A DNA stretch of 64,000 nt, taken from NCBI GenBank assembly GCA_948567375.1, contig OX419762.1:27161465-27225464 (forward strand). Direction: 5' to 3'. Shown here piece after piece: positions 42,371-55,346 of this stretch. The translations under genes and the position numbers were made by a program. Source of the stretch: Lunularia cruciata (lineage: Eukaryota > Streptophyta > Marchantiopsida > Lunulariales > Lunulariaceae). A model generated the notes under the pieces. The model was not told the DNA's origin. It did not search any database and saw nothing but the letters and a program-made list of their open reading frames with translations. Position 1 is the stretch's first letter. Every line of letters starts with the position of its first letter.

Positions 42371-45300
42371 ATGTTTGTCAAGCGTCTTCTTCAGAAGGCG
42401 GTAGTGGATGTGCGTTTTCTGTATTTCCCGCCGTTGTATCCGTTGATTACATATGTTGCTTGATCTCCTCCAATCGCCTGGACCCGCATTGGTTCGGTGG
42501 ATGGAAGTTTGCTTGAAATTTTGCTGGACCACTGAGGTATTGTGGAAATTATGCTGCCGGGTTGGGGGCTTGATTTCAATCAGATCGGACGAGTAGAACA
42601 ATCACAGCCATCAGTTTGAACAGTTCAAGGAGTTTTTGGAATTGATTTCCGTCCCATATTGCCAGTCGGTAATGTATTTGGTAGATTATTTGCGTAGGAT
42701 TTAGCACAAGTTTGTTTAGAAGTACGAGTGCGCTTCAATCTATTCGATATTTCATCGTCTAGATCTGAAGAACAACAGGGCAGGATGAACAAGAACTGAT
42801 CGATTGCATACAGGAACTGACGCAAGAATGCACTTTAGCTTTCTCGTAGATTAGCATCACTGATGGCGATGTTGCCTAGTTTGGAGGTGTGGTCACGTCA
42901 ATGGTCTCTTTGCTAGGAAGACAAGTCGAATAATTGCCTGAACGGAAGGCGGGGTGGGAGGAACGTTTTACCGGCGGTGATTGAATGCGACACTCTAGTG
43001 CTGAAATGTGACAGAATGTACAATAGCCGTGAAAAATTTCAGTGAATTTATTTTCTTACAATCTGCTCGTTGACCTCTCAGCAACCAGTACCAGCAGGGA
43101 ACCTCAAGCAATCCCATTTGAGTCCTCGGCTTGCAGTGCATCATGGAATCTTTCATTCAGCTTCTCTGGTGGCCTACGAGCCTGTTCAACGGCTTCTTGC
43201 TGTGGCCTCGACGTACGTTTCGCTATATATTTAACTAGATGTTGGTATCACAACTCTATCTGTAGTCCCAAACTTACGAAGCTGAGTTTATGTTTGATAC
43301 ATTAATCCAGGGAATGTGATTTCGTACATGAGATTACACAGACGACTGGATAGCAGCAGCATTACCAAAGAAATAAATATTTCTAATTTATTGCGCTAGA
43401 ATGTGTTTCTATTGATGCAGAGAATTTTCTTTTCCTTATTCGTCCTAAAAAGTTATCGGAACTTGAACAATGCATAGAGACAAAACTTGTCACTTCTTTT
43501 CGTATCTTGACATTAGCCACAATAAGAGTATGATCGCTTCTGAGAGGAACCTCCCTTAAAACACTAGAAACATCTATCAAGTGATCACGCTGTTGAGCCA
43601 AAAAATTTCGTAACATTATGTCTCTGCATTAGCAACGGAAAAGTAGGAGAGAGCGCAACCTAAGAGTGAGACTTACATTAATTGTTGGCAAGGCACATAG
43701 TCTTTTACCATCGTTTTTGTCCTCGGAAATATTGCTGATTGTGGGCGGAAACTCTCAATATTTTGTCTAGATTAGTAGGTCCTGCTGTGCTTTGTATGCT
43801 ACAATTCAATAACAACTTTGGAATGTGTGCGGAACTTCACGACGGATGCTCATTGACTGGAACAGTGAAGGAAGAATCAAGATACTGGGTGCACCTGGCA
43901 ACGAAGTATTGCTCCAGTCAAAAAGCCAGCTGGCCTGTAAATTCCTCGAGGTTAGTTTACTTGGTGATTTCAGAGCATAGGTGAGCGGTCTTCTGATAAG
44001 CTCCAACTAGTTGTGCTTGCGTCAAGTCTATGCATGGTTTATAGCAAAGAAATGTAACCCTCTGGGAAACTCTTGGCTCTTGCTGCAGTTTATGAACAAT
44101 CAAGGTCTACTGGTGCAAGTTAACACCAAAAATGATATAGAAGTAAGTGACAGTGGACACTTTGTATACTGCCATTTTGTCAGATGAGAATGTGTCAAGT
44201 TACCTGTTCTTCTACCAAGTTACAGCAAAGTACAGCATTTTGGAGGTCTGGGAAGATGTTTGCTTTGCCTTTAGAAATAACAGAATTTCGACTCACAAAG
44301 GGTCTGGTCTCTTGCATTAACTTGTTACAGATATGGGATTACGAGAAGAAGGAAAGCGTATACTGGGAACCTTGGATGGGAGACATCACCAGCTTTTACG
44401 TAATACAGGGATCGCCATTTATGTATGCATCATACGAGGATGAGTGACATTCCTTCGCTCGTCTACTCCTCGCAGGATTCAGCAGATTATGTATCTACTT
44501 CCGCCTTTCCTAACTTTCTTGATTTTATTAGCTTGGAACTAACCTGGACGTCGTTCATGTTTGTGTGGGACAGATTGGTTGGTGAACATTCTGGTGTAGT
44601 AGTTGTTCTTCAATATGTTGAAGGGGAGAAACTTCTCAAACGGATGGATTACGGCATTCCTGCGCATATTACCCTTGGTATGAAGATTTGCACTCCGTTA
44701 CCTTCAAATGTCATAGTCAAGTCCGATGAGACGTGGGGATGGAACTGGGTTGTTTACAACGGGTTCTGTTTTCCCTTTCTCAGTAATGCTCTTGGTAGTG
44801 TTTTCACCACTCTGTTTGGTGGTTCTCGTTGCCCAGCTCCATCCATGTAGAGGATAGTCTGATTTTTCTGAGTTGTTCTGACTTCCAGTCTGAGATCTCT
44901 TCTTCTAGTGTTGAAACCCTCTGCTTTTGCTTCACTCTCACATTCACGGAAACCAGGGGTTCAAAATCCGAGGGTATCCAAGCTACTATACAACGTGATT
45001 GATGGACTGTGCACATTTTGTTCATGTTGGGAGATAAAGCATGGTTCAGCATCAACTATGCAGCTTTCCAGTAAGGCAGCAACAAGATAATGTCAATGTG
45101 GTTGTAGGTGGCCTTGTTAGAGCCGGGGATTCAGATGCGCCATGTGTGGTTGCGACTCTTGTTCAGCCTGATGTTCTTTATAGCAGGTAAGATACCCGCA
45201 CAATTATCCATCTTGAATATCTCAGCATGTTTTTACTAGCATACAACAACAGTCATCATCTAATCCAGTTTCTAATCCGGAAAATTAACCCTGACTGTTG

Positions 45301-48300
45301 GTGTGAGGTGCTCTTACAGGTTAGTTATGGCGTATGGGAATGGCCTGATAGTACTGTGGGGACTCTTTGAGCACCAAGTTATTGCCGTGCGTGGAGGTAC
45401 TGACTATCAACGACTTGAGCTATCGAATTTTGCGAACAGCCTAAAAGGCCGTGCAATTGCTGCTCATCCTGATGTGACACACGACGATGAGGAAGAGAAA
45501 GAAATATGCTGTATGTGCTGGGTTTGTCCGGTAGGGAGTGCTTTGGCCGTTGGGTACACCAATGGGGAGATTTTGCTTTGGAGTTTCCCTACAATCATCA
45601 AAGCGAAGGGACTAGTGACTATGGAGCTTGTAGAAGGCCCAGCTTTTTCTGGTGAACCTATAAAGACACTGGATCTTGCCCCTGGCAAGGCGAAGATGCC
45701 GGTTGTAGGTCTCAACTGGTCTGCCAGTTGTAATATCAGCAGGGGAGTTGGAGGTAGACTCTACGTGTTTGGAGGTGGGGAAGTCGGCCGACCTGAAGTT
45801 CTTATGGTTAAGTCAACCCGAACACTAGCAAAACGTTTTGAAACTTATTCAACGACTTTGGTTGATGACAATTTAGATGTTTTCTGCAATAGTTAGACGA
45901 GTCATTCTCACCACAATCAGATGTTTTCTCCATGGCTTGCATGTCCGAACTTGGTAGCGGATCAATGCAATCAAACATCTTACAATACAGTTCAAAGGGC
46001 AGGCTCAGCCGTCCTAATCGGTTTTGTGACATTCTTGGTGTTACGTTCAAATGTACATTGGAAACTAGTTTCCACTAGGCTGATTAACTTCTATCGTCTT
46101 GCAGGTGATCTCTTTGGATTCTTCAAACCTTGGAGAAGGTGATGTCAAGCTTTTACAATGGGATCTCAGTCTAGAGGGCCCCTTTGCAGACATGGCATTG
46201 TTACCACCATGGCCGGTTGGTGATCTATCCAGTTCCCCAGCCGCCGCCCTAGTTTTACTTATGACTCCAGGGCTACTACATATCTACGATGAACTCAGTG
46301 TTGACACTTACTTCGGAGCTTTAGCTGAAGGCACGCCCTCTCCTCCACTTCCACAACCAGTGCCCTTACAGCTCGATGTAACAGAAACAAATGTAACTTG
46401 TGCCAAGCTGGTTTTGGTTTCAAATGATGGAGTGGCTGCCAAATCTCTGATTCAGGTACTGATGTTATTAATCCCGGTGTGGAGTACTTGTGTGCATAGA
46501 CACACCGGCAGTTGTGATTACATGCTTGCGATTTCTATATTATTAGAGTATTTGTATCTGTATAATATATTTTATATTTGTATCTGTATCTTCCGCTTTT
46601 AAACTGTAAGCTGACTCTGCGCGCTTCTCTAATCCAGATGCCGCCAGCTTCAAAGAGTTCCGTCCCTTCTACCTTAGTAGCTGGTACCAAGTGGCCTTTA
46701 AGTGGAGGAAAATCTGTAAAAAAGTGTGCTTCTTCCGAGGATCTTGCTGATAGGAATATCTACTTGACCGGACATGAAGATGGGCTTGTGAAGTTCTGGG
46801 ATGCCTCTTCACCTTCTTACAAACTTATATGCACCGTGCAAAGTCAGGTACAAGTCATCTGAATGGATGTTATTCTCGAACTTGCTGTCGAGAAGCTGCA
46901 AGTAATAGCAGGTCATCAGGAACTTTGAAGTCGCAGTTGAGATTAACGATTTCCTCTCACCTCTTCTGCAGAGTAAACTGGATGCAGACTGTCCTATATC
47001 AAAGCTGGACTTTTGTCCCTCATCTGGGTTTCTTGTTGTTGGAAATGAGCGTGGCTTGGTAAGGCTTTTGATAAACACCGGAGTCACTATTGCATGTCCA
47101 TGTAGTTTGATAAATTGGTCATATTATATCAAATTCAGGTCTTTACTGTAGATTCTTTGCTAAACTGCAGAACATTAGCATTTCTCCATATCCAGTTTGG
47201 AGTACGTTGGATATTTCAGAGAACAAGCGTGTCAGGCTTTCCACTCGCCTCATGGTTGTCCATATCTACAGCCAGAGTACTGGACTTACTTCCCAATAGT
47301 CTCTTGTGCACTTATTCCTTCTATTTATGAAGAATCTCTCTTACACCCTTGTACCTCATGGTCGGCAGTGTTCATGACTTTACTTATTACATGAAGTGAA
47401 GCTGGTTAAACATGCAGTATCAGGTATCCATTAACATGTCCCGTACGCTGAGCAGCATAGAATCAGAATCAACACGTTGTGCTCAATGCAAAATTCTTAG
47501 CAAATTCTACTTTTTCATTTTGGTCCAGGTCTGTGTGTACAAGTTACGGACTGCAAGCAGTGAAATCAACCGCCATATGATAAGTGATGGTGGTTCCAAC
47601 ACCCAAGGTAAATGATTGTTCACTTGTTCAGTGTACCAATAATTTCGATCGGTGATTATATTTCTAGTTCTTTTCTTCGTTGAGGAATTTTTTTCTCCAA
47701 TTCATTGTCTACTTCCTCTACCTGAAAGATCGTACTTGTTTCCAGATGATGCTGTTGCAGAGGAGTTGCTACTTAGTGGTGAAATATTTGGTTCTTTCCT
47801 CAAGTTGAAACTTCAAGTTGCCATTCGGGCTGTTGCTCTTGCCAGTGGTTTGTTTCGTTTGGCTGTAGGTGATGAAAGTGGCAAGGTACATAAAATTGCA
47901 GTTGTTGAGAGGACATCACGTAGCAGTCACAACAGTCGATGCGTAGAGTTTGGCCAGTGATTCTTTATACTTTATCTACAAGGGGGTTTGATTTGCGCGC
48001 TGATGTTGGAATGTTTGTTATGGTGCTCCGTAAGGTATATAATGTAATCACGCCAGTTGTGACTGGTAACCTCAAGCCGGACAGTCTTGTTGATTACATC
48101 AGTCTTACTCGCAGGTTGCAGTTATTGATTTAAAATCAAACACTACCATCTTTTTAGAGAACTGTTTCTCAAATCATCCGTCCAGCATTTTGTCGCTTGC
48201 ATTTTCAAGGGAGACTGAATCCAGATCAGTTCCACCGTCTCCTACTTCCTCTTCCAAACCTAAAAGACAGCAAGAATCAGGAGGCCCTATACCAATCTTG

Positions 48301-51300
48301 TACGTGGCTAGAAAAGATGCGAGTATGGCTGCTTTTGATGCAAGGACTGGAGCAGTTCTCGGACCAGGAGCTTTCCAACCCAAGAATCCCTCTACATCAG
48401 TTTCACTCCATCTTTTAGGTGAGACTGCTGCGAGCTAGGACGCTCATTCGACTTTGTGCTACCTGTTTTTACCCGCAATGCCATGTCCATTTAAGGTACT
48501 TGCCTGCTTTAACTGTAACCTTGTTGTACACATCAGATGCAGACGGTGACTCGGTCTCTCTTCCAATTGTGGCCCCTAACGAACTCAGACAAACAGAAAT
48601 GAGTGACAGTGGGTCTGTTGAGGATGAGTCGGCTGGCAGTGAAGAAGCCAGCCCTCTAACCTCTTCGGGACATTCAGAAGCCCAGTATTTGCTGCTGTCA
48701 TGTACAGATTCTTTGCGTCTTTATGCAACTTCTGCTGTTATACAGGTACAGCGTGCACTAGACTCTTGCTTCTTAAGACCTTGTGTTCACGTCCTTGTTT
48801 ATCTGTTGGAGTTGTTTCCTACTTTGACAGTGCTTTAGAATACTTAGTCTTAAAGTCGGTCTTGTCGTAGGTCGACTGCTTCATTTTAAAGAACTATCCT
48901 AGATGCAAACGTGGTCCTAGGTCTTCTGTCCTCATTTCTCTATATCCTAGATGCGACGTGCTACCTTGTGTCGTCAATTCTGGAAGCGCGCGTGGGTTAG
49001 ACTAACTAGTGTGATGATGAAAATAGGTCTTTTCAAAATCCCTTCTTCGCCAGTCTGCCTACTCTGCCGCTGGTATCCACAATGCGATGCTTGTTGTACG
49101 TTGAGCGCTCGGTCTTACTGCTCTCCTTTCCTTACGGCAGCGGATATGATGAGGACTAGGATTTGTGGATTGCATTCGTTAGATTCAAGAGACAACCCCG
49201 AAATTCCTGTTAATGTATGCGGCAGGCTCTCGTGAAAGAACTCGTGAGAAAGTACTGTGTCGTTATTTGACAGGGTCTACGTGTTTCGCTAAGAAAAATC
49301 AAGCTGGAGAGGACCTGTTGCTGGACATCAGTTTTCCAGAGGGGTATTAAAGAGTCGGGTCTCATAGTTCTGTATACTACTGGAGACATAGAAATCAGGT
49401 GAGCTTTATGTCCATTGACCTTCTCCGCAGATGATGACAGTGGGGATAAATAATTGATTGCATTCAGCGTTTGAATCAGGTGTAATTTGCTTATGTGGGC
49501 TCTGAATTTTTCAGTCTGTTCTTACATACAACATGAACAACCAGCTTGAAACAGTTGTTCATAGTCTTTGTAAGAACGAAGCCTTCTATTCGCATTAGCA
49601 GGTCATCATACCTCGCAGCTTTTAGTGGTTTCAAATCATCATGATGCAGGTCCTTGCCAGACTTGGAGATTCTAACGACGACATCTTTGAGTACGTGCTT
49701 GAAATGGAAGATTGAGCTCAAAGTGCCGGTCCTGAAATCTCTGGGATGTAACTCGATTGGCCAGCTTGTTTTGGTGAGCCCCCAGGCTTAGTGGTCTGTC
49801 ACATTCCACCTACTGTGTATATTGGCACGTAATGGCTTTCTCCCACAAAGTACTCAATTTGCCGCATTCTACTGCGTGAATAGACCCCGTACTTCGTAGT
49901 CTGCAAATGATGAGTAGGGTTGGTCTCTGTATTTATGATGTCTCTTCTCCTGATGGCTTTCTGTCGCCTGGAGATCCAAGTTTCACTTTTTCTGCACTCA
50001 CCCTTCAATGCACCCATTGCCGGTGTATTGCACGAGATCCCTATAGGAACTCTGGAGCTTTAAGAATAATTTTGTCTGCAGAGACAATGAATTCAGCACC
50101 CACTCGATGAAAAACTAATGTTGCTTGTGTGGATTTCCAGATAGATCACCATAGGGAGGTGATACAGATCTCATGTCTTGAGGAGGATATTACGAGGTAA
50201 TGATCTGATCGCAGGTTAATGTACAGGTCTTGTTAAATGCGATTGTGAATCGCTGTACGTGACTCTCGCGTCCAAATGTTAATTCGTGTGCAGAAAACAT
50301 ATATCTCAGCCACAACTTTTTGATAGAGATCTGGCCCTGGCAGACAAGCATGCTAGTGCCGCTAGAAATATTATCAAAAAGAAGGTGAGCACTGTTTACC
50401 CCCTCACCATGTGCCCATTCAAACGTACAGTGTCTAAGTTATGTTTGGCTGAAGATGGAGCTTTTGATGCACTGCTGATACAGACCAGTTCAAAAACTCT
50501 ACTGCTCCAAGTATACGTCAAGGATGGAGTGAGGAAACCTTGTTTCATTTTCCATCTATCTCAGAGCCTAATGCAAGTGAGGGCAGGATTCTATGAATAT
50601 ACCTTCTAACAATAATCTGTAGACTCTTCGTATGCCATGATGCCTTTTCCTAACGACGCACGTGTGTTCTGATCAAGTCAGCATTTACACGAACAAATCA
50701 TAAACGCCACTCATACATACAAGCCTAGGTATCAGGTTATGGCAAAACCCAAATTGCCTGCAGACGGTCTCATACGTCTTTGTGTTGTACTGGTTGTACT
50801 TGAAAGTCAAGTATTCCAGGAATGGAAGGCCTTTTAAAAGGAGTGGTTGGTGGAGTCATCAAAGAGCTGAAGAATGCACTAGATCCTGAAGTACAGCACG
50901 TTCATTTGGCATCAGAGCTTCCCAAATTATTTTCCACACGACCCTTCACCATTGCTTCGCAACATTCAAACCGACCTAAAACCGGCGTTGAAATCTCCTC
51001 GAGCGACAACTTGGACATTGGTCAGTTACAAGCATCAATTTCGTCGTTGCTTCGGTCACTTTTCCATTCTAATGGAAGCAATTTCGGTCCGTCGCAGCTA
51101 TCAAGCTCCGGATTATAATATGTGAATTCTTCCGTGTTGTTCAATGCAGATGACATCGATGTTGACGATACGGAGTCGGGACCACTAACCCCTGGAAGCT
51201 CCAGCGGAGGAGGATTTGGAGGAAAATTAATGCGGTCTTTCAAAGGTAGGTTGGAAGGAGGGAACGGAACGACTGACGTTCTGAGCTTTTGGCCGTAAGA

Positions 51301-52195
51301 AAAGCGACCTCATCAACCAAAGCTTTGACTTGCAGAATTTGTAAAAGGATAGTTTCTCAAGGTGTACCGTATTCAGATGCACAAATTGTGATTAAAATGC
51401 ACAAACCCATTCCTGTCTCAAAGCAGGTAATTACTAGTGACGGACATTCACTCCTTCAGAAAATTTGCAGCTTTGTTGCCAGATTAGACCTGGTTCAAAG
51501 AGCAGTGTTCAGCTTGAATTGGGGAATTGGGTGGCTAATTGGAACTGATTTAAACATAGCAGGAAAGGAAAAGAGCGGCCATGATTCACCAGAGACTGAT
51601 AGGATGAAGCTCTTCGATGGGAAGGATGATGGCAGGGCAGCCACGCAACGAACAGCAGATGACATCAGAGCCAAATATGGTCATCCGAGGAAATCACAGG
51701 TATCAACGGCTGCCTTAATGGAACTGCCAGAACCTTTAATAGTTGACAACTCTTGAACTACAATCTAAGTGCTACTTTCTTGGTGCTTGGAGCCTTTTGG
51801 TCGCGGTGAACGTGAAGGTTTGTTTAGCTGAATTCAGCAATCTTCTCATAAGTGTTGCGCGCTTCTTCCTTCAGGAGGTGTCAAGTGTAATGGAAATGGC
51901 CAGAAACAAGCTGATGGAACGAGGTGAAAAGTTACAGGTAATTCTATTCTCGACGCACTATCTGGTCAAGAAGAAGAAGCGGAACTCTGACATCCTTTTA
52001 GCTTACCTTTCTTTACTGGAAGTTGAGATATTAAAGATCCAACTAAGGTATTCCTGTCTTACGAGTATCGAGTTGGAATACTTGCAGGGTATCGAGAACA
52101 GGACGGCGGAGCTAGAAGACAATGCTGAAAACTTTGCATCAATGGCTGAAGAGCTTGCCAAGAGAATGGCCGCTAAGAAATGGTGGGAGCTTTGA
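42371..52195 (+). CDS. TYN: Plant tomosyn (Lgl/STXBP5-like WD40 protein with C-terminal SNARE motif)
   Basis: Tomosyns bind syntaxin/SNAP25-type SNAREs and regulate vesicle fusion at the plasma membrane. I deduce 24 exons, all GT-AG and phase-consistent, giving 1,170 residues; plant tomosyns are about 1,100. Exons: 42371-42400, 43082-43212, 43866-43950, 44089-44142, 44331-44443, 44574-44677, 45072-45186, 45320-45806, 46105-46455, 46638-46847, 46972-47058, 47529-47607, 47746-47885, 48115-48418, 48537-48745, 49274-49398, 49650-49773, 50141-50196, 50294-50384, 50807-51020, 51150-51245, 51563-51699, 51875-51937, 52088-52195. The start [10 protein letters not shown] fits the family N-terminus. Propeller-type segments include [33 protein letters not shown] and [13 protein letters not shown] (about residues 535-547). 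Residues 1,115-1,170 form the SNARE-like helix ([15 protein letters not shown]), ending KKWWEL. No stop or frameshift breaks it, so it is probably functional. The least certain points are exon 1 and the acceptor at 50,806. Confidence 0.9.
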
Positions 52196-54360
52196 TAAGT
52201 GCAATGATTCACGTGTACATAGACTTAGGGTTCTCGTATATCTTTGTCCTTGGACACTTACAGACTGCCAAGCCTCCACGTTTGATTGATGCAATTTGCT
52301 CCTGTACCCACCACCGAATTGAGGATTCAAAGCATGTAAAATAGGAGTAAATCCACTTTATAAAATCACTTCGTTCTTGAGTGGATCTCTCCTAAGGATG
52401 AATTCTCTTTTACCTAGATTACATATTTGAAGTTTGACAGCACTTCGTATGACAGGTTGTCGAAAGCGATGACTGCTGTTATCTGTGAAGCTAAAGATCA
52501 AATAAAAAAATAATTAGAAAAAGAATGGAAAGTCTTTGCACTGTGGCAACACCTGTGTCAATTCTCCAGAACCTCACTTTCTGTCCTCACTGAGGATTCC
52601 TATTCACAGGCTAGACATTGAGATCTTTTACAAACATATACATCTAGAAGCACGCTTTTACCTTTAGGCACTACGGACCGGTTAGCGCTTCTGAAACTAC
52701 GTATGTTTTTTCTCTTCACTTTTGACGCACTGACAAGCACTCAGATGATTGAACGATGTATCAACGAGCTCCTGGAATCTTCTGCCTGACCAACAGGGAT
52801 CCTAATGTATCAAAACAACCGCTTGAACATTCAAAATTATAGAGGAAAATGTTAAGACCTTCGCACATTATTCCGAAGAGTATGAAGTGCAAAATCTCTT
52901 CCCTCTTGTACACCACCACGCGAGACAAACGAGTTTCAGAAATAACGTACTAGTTCCTTCCTTTGCCTAACTACGCCGTAGACCTGTTGGCTTCTGTCGG
53001 TTTACCTGGATGGCGCAATCTGTGATCGAGAGGTGGAACTTGGAAACAAAGTGGAGATCGTTCACCATGTATTTTGAAGGCTGACTCTTGTTCATCTGTA
53101 TCGTTGTTTGACTTATGCTCATGTAGTTTCCTCCTACTTACGAAGAATTTAACTCTAGATCGTATTTAGATTCTCTGACCATATACTAGACCTTCAAAGA
53201 AAAAGTGCATACCGTCGTATGGTGTGTCGAAACCTTCGATACGCCAGGCATTTAAAACAAAAAGGAGGGAAGTATTATCAAAGAAACAGTAAATTTGAGA
53301 TGCATTGAAACGCATAATTGGTCATCTGCAGACGCTTAGGTAGTCATATCGAGCGTATGAGCTGGAAATTGGAGAAACTGAGCTATGTTCGGGATCGCAA
53401 TTTGTCGTGGTAGATTTACTCGTTGTGATTCTACCAATTCTCGAGCAAAACGAGGATACCTCGTGCGCAAAGTTGGGAAATCCAAGAAATCCACCGATCG
53501 TGCACATGTTTGAGCTACTTTGGTTCAATATCGTATCATACCATACATATCATACACAAACTCTCTCCACAGAGAAGAAGTAAAATTCCGATCGGGTCAC
53601 TTTTGTTGAAAGAAATAGGGAACCCGTATTTTGACGGAGCACGTAGCTTTATTGGTAAAACTAATGCACATAGCTGTGGAGCATATTCATTCAAGTGGTA
53701 GCCATACATCACGTCCATTGACCTACATTGGCGATCAAATACAACAGCTCTTTACAGAGCTCATCCCACCTGAATCCCGTGTCGATAGCTAAGTCGATGA
53801 CGTATAGCTTTTCAAAGCTAGAACTAGCCTCCAAAGATCGATGTTTGCATGTCCATGTACCACGTTTCGAACCTTCATTGCTTTAGGAGTTAAAAAATGC
53901 GTCTTTCCCGGTGAAAATGTACCATATCTTTCCCTTTCCCATATTGGACCATACAGCATTGCAGGCACGGACCCTCGACGTCGGCAATTCGTCTACTCTG
54001 CAGGATAGACCGGACATCAATGACGTCTCTCATTTCTCTCAAGTGTGTGATGCATCTTGACAGGGCTTTCTGCATTCAAACCAACCAGCACAGTTCACAG
54101 GGTAAATGGAACGCCCACCAATTAGTAGACACCTGATCTGACCAATCTTGTGTCTCAAATTGTCGAGAGACTGAAACTTAGGAGCGAGAACTTTTGTTGA
54201 GTAAGTTTCTTTTCTACTGTCACTCTCACCGTTCCAAGGAGAACATAAGTTTGCAACAATGGAGTTATGAACTACCCTAGACTGAAGGCAGCTGGGCCGC
54301 CTGCCACATCATTATCGCGCCACTAAGTTGGTTCATGCCGACATCTAAGCAGACTAGTGT
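52196..54360. other. 3' flank of the tomosyn gene; unique sequence
   Basis: The first few hundred bases are the probable 3' untranslated region; AATAAA-like signals occur near 52,499 and the T/A-rich stretch at 52,495-52,525. Beyond about 52,600 I find no gene: open stretches are under 70 codons and lack motifs. The region is not matched elsewhere in the window and keeps the higher CpG content of the genic island. Confidence 0.5.
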
Positions 54361-54369
54361 ATGCCCGGT

Positions 54370-54590
54370 GCACCATGTACCGGTACAAGAGCCTTAAATA
54401 TATTAGTAAAGAAAAAGAGGCGACCGCGTAGGAAAAACGAAGGAAGGGCACCATGTACCGGTACAAGAGCCTTAAATATATTAGTAAAGAAAAAGAGGCG
54501 ACCGCGTAGGAAAAACGAAGGAAGGGAAGACCCCGTCAAGCCGTAGGAAAAACGAAGGATGGGAAGACCCATCAAGCCGAACAAGGGAGA
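54370..54590. repeat. Tandem duplication of a 78-bp unit plus partial copies
   Basis: The unit GCACCATGTACCGGTAC...GGAAAAACGAAGGAAGG occurs at 54,370-54,447 and again, virtually identical, at 54,448-54,525. A shorter unit with GTAGGAAAAACGAAGGA and GGAAGACCC follows twice to about 54,580. The unit is a multiple of three and so keeps one frame open (a basic KKKRRPRRKNEGR repeat), but nothing suggests translation. It adjoins the 3' end of a non-LTR element. Confidence 0.85.
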
Positions 54591-55170
54591 GACAAAAAAG
54601 GTAATATGGGGCTAAGCCCCAATAGAGTCTATATGAGATATCTGCCCTATCGCATCTAAGATATCCGAGCTATGCAAGTCGTACCTATCGCCCCTAAGAT
54701 ATCCGAGCTATGCAAGTCGTACGGTCTACACACAACGGGAGCATCCGAAGAAACATCACCTAATGTGATTGCTCTCCTATGGATTGCACCAGCCACTACC
54801 CTATGTAGAACAATGGACACACGTTGTCTAAAATATGCTACAAAGTATGAAAGTGAGAGTGGTACCCTTGACGCCTAACATGATAAGCTCTTGCGCACTC
54901 CCTGACAAACGTGTCAAATGCCGTGTCCATTGCTCCATATAACTCCAAGGCTAGAGGAACAAAGAGGTGACTTCGCTGCATGCCCCTATACTTGGAGACC
55001 TTGCGACTTGCGGCTGCACTTGCCGCCCATCCAAGGGGATGGGTAATCACTCCCTACGAAACTGTATCCCGTGTAGGGTCCGTCACCACGACATCCGCTA
55101 CTGTCACCTGATCATCTCGGACCAAGTATAAGTCTGCACTGACACGTGTCGTCTGCAAAACATACAAAAG
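54591..55170 (-). mobile_element. Non-LTR retrotransposon 3' part, copy 2
   Basis: The minus strand reads LYLVRDDQVTVADVVVTDP, then LFVPLALELYGAMDTAFDTF and VRECARAYHVRRQGYHSHF. These are the same protein end as at 32,347-32,661, in a better-preserved, CpG-richer form. The 3' untranslated part includes GGGGCTAAGCCCCAA at 54,607. A local 38-bp duplication (ATATCCGAGCTATGCAAGTCGTAC at about 54,660-54,683 and 54,698-54,721) is private to this copy. No family H LTR is present at the homologous site. The 5' part is missing. Confidence 0.65.
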
Positions 55171-55249
55171 CCAAGTATCCAAGTATCAGTAAAATGAGCT
55201 TAGCAATGGAAGGCAAATAGTGAACAGTTGTTCACTATCTAACAATACA

Positions 55250-55252
<3 letters not shown>

Positions 55253-55341
<89 letters not shown>
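55253..55341. repeat. (TA)n microsatellite
   Basis: About 44 uninterrupted TA units occur here. The tract is long enough to be highly polymorphic and prone to collapse in assembly, so its true length is uncertain. It lies between a non-LTR remnant and unassigned AT-rich sequence. Confidence 0.95.

Positions 55342-55346
<5 letters not shown>

Noticed and set aside
43383-43616. 77-codon minus-strand frame
   Set aside because: It lies inside an intron of the tomosyn gene, antisense, without a recognisable domain.
49907-50110. 67-codon plus-strand frame inside the tomosyn gene
   Set aside because: It falls between exons 49,650-49,773 and 50,141-50,196. Splicing directly between those keeps phase and matches the family, so this is intron.
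54361-54546. Open frame encoding a basic repeated peptide
   Set aside because: It is open only because a 78-bp unit was duplicated in frame. It overlaps non-LTR 3' repeats and has no support as a protein.
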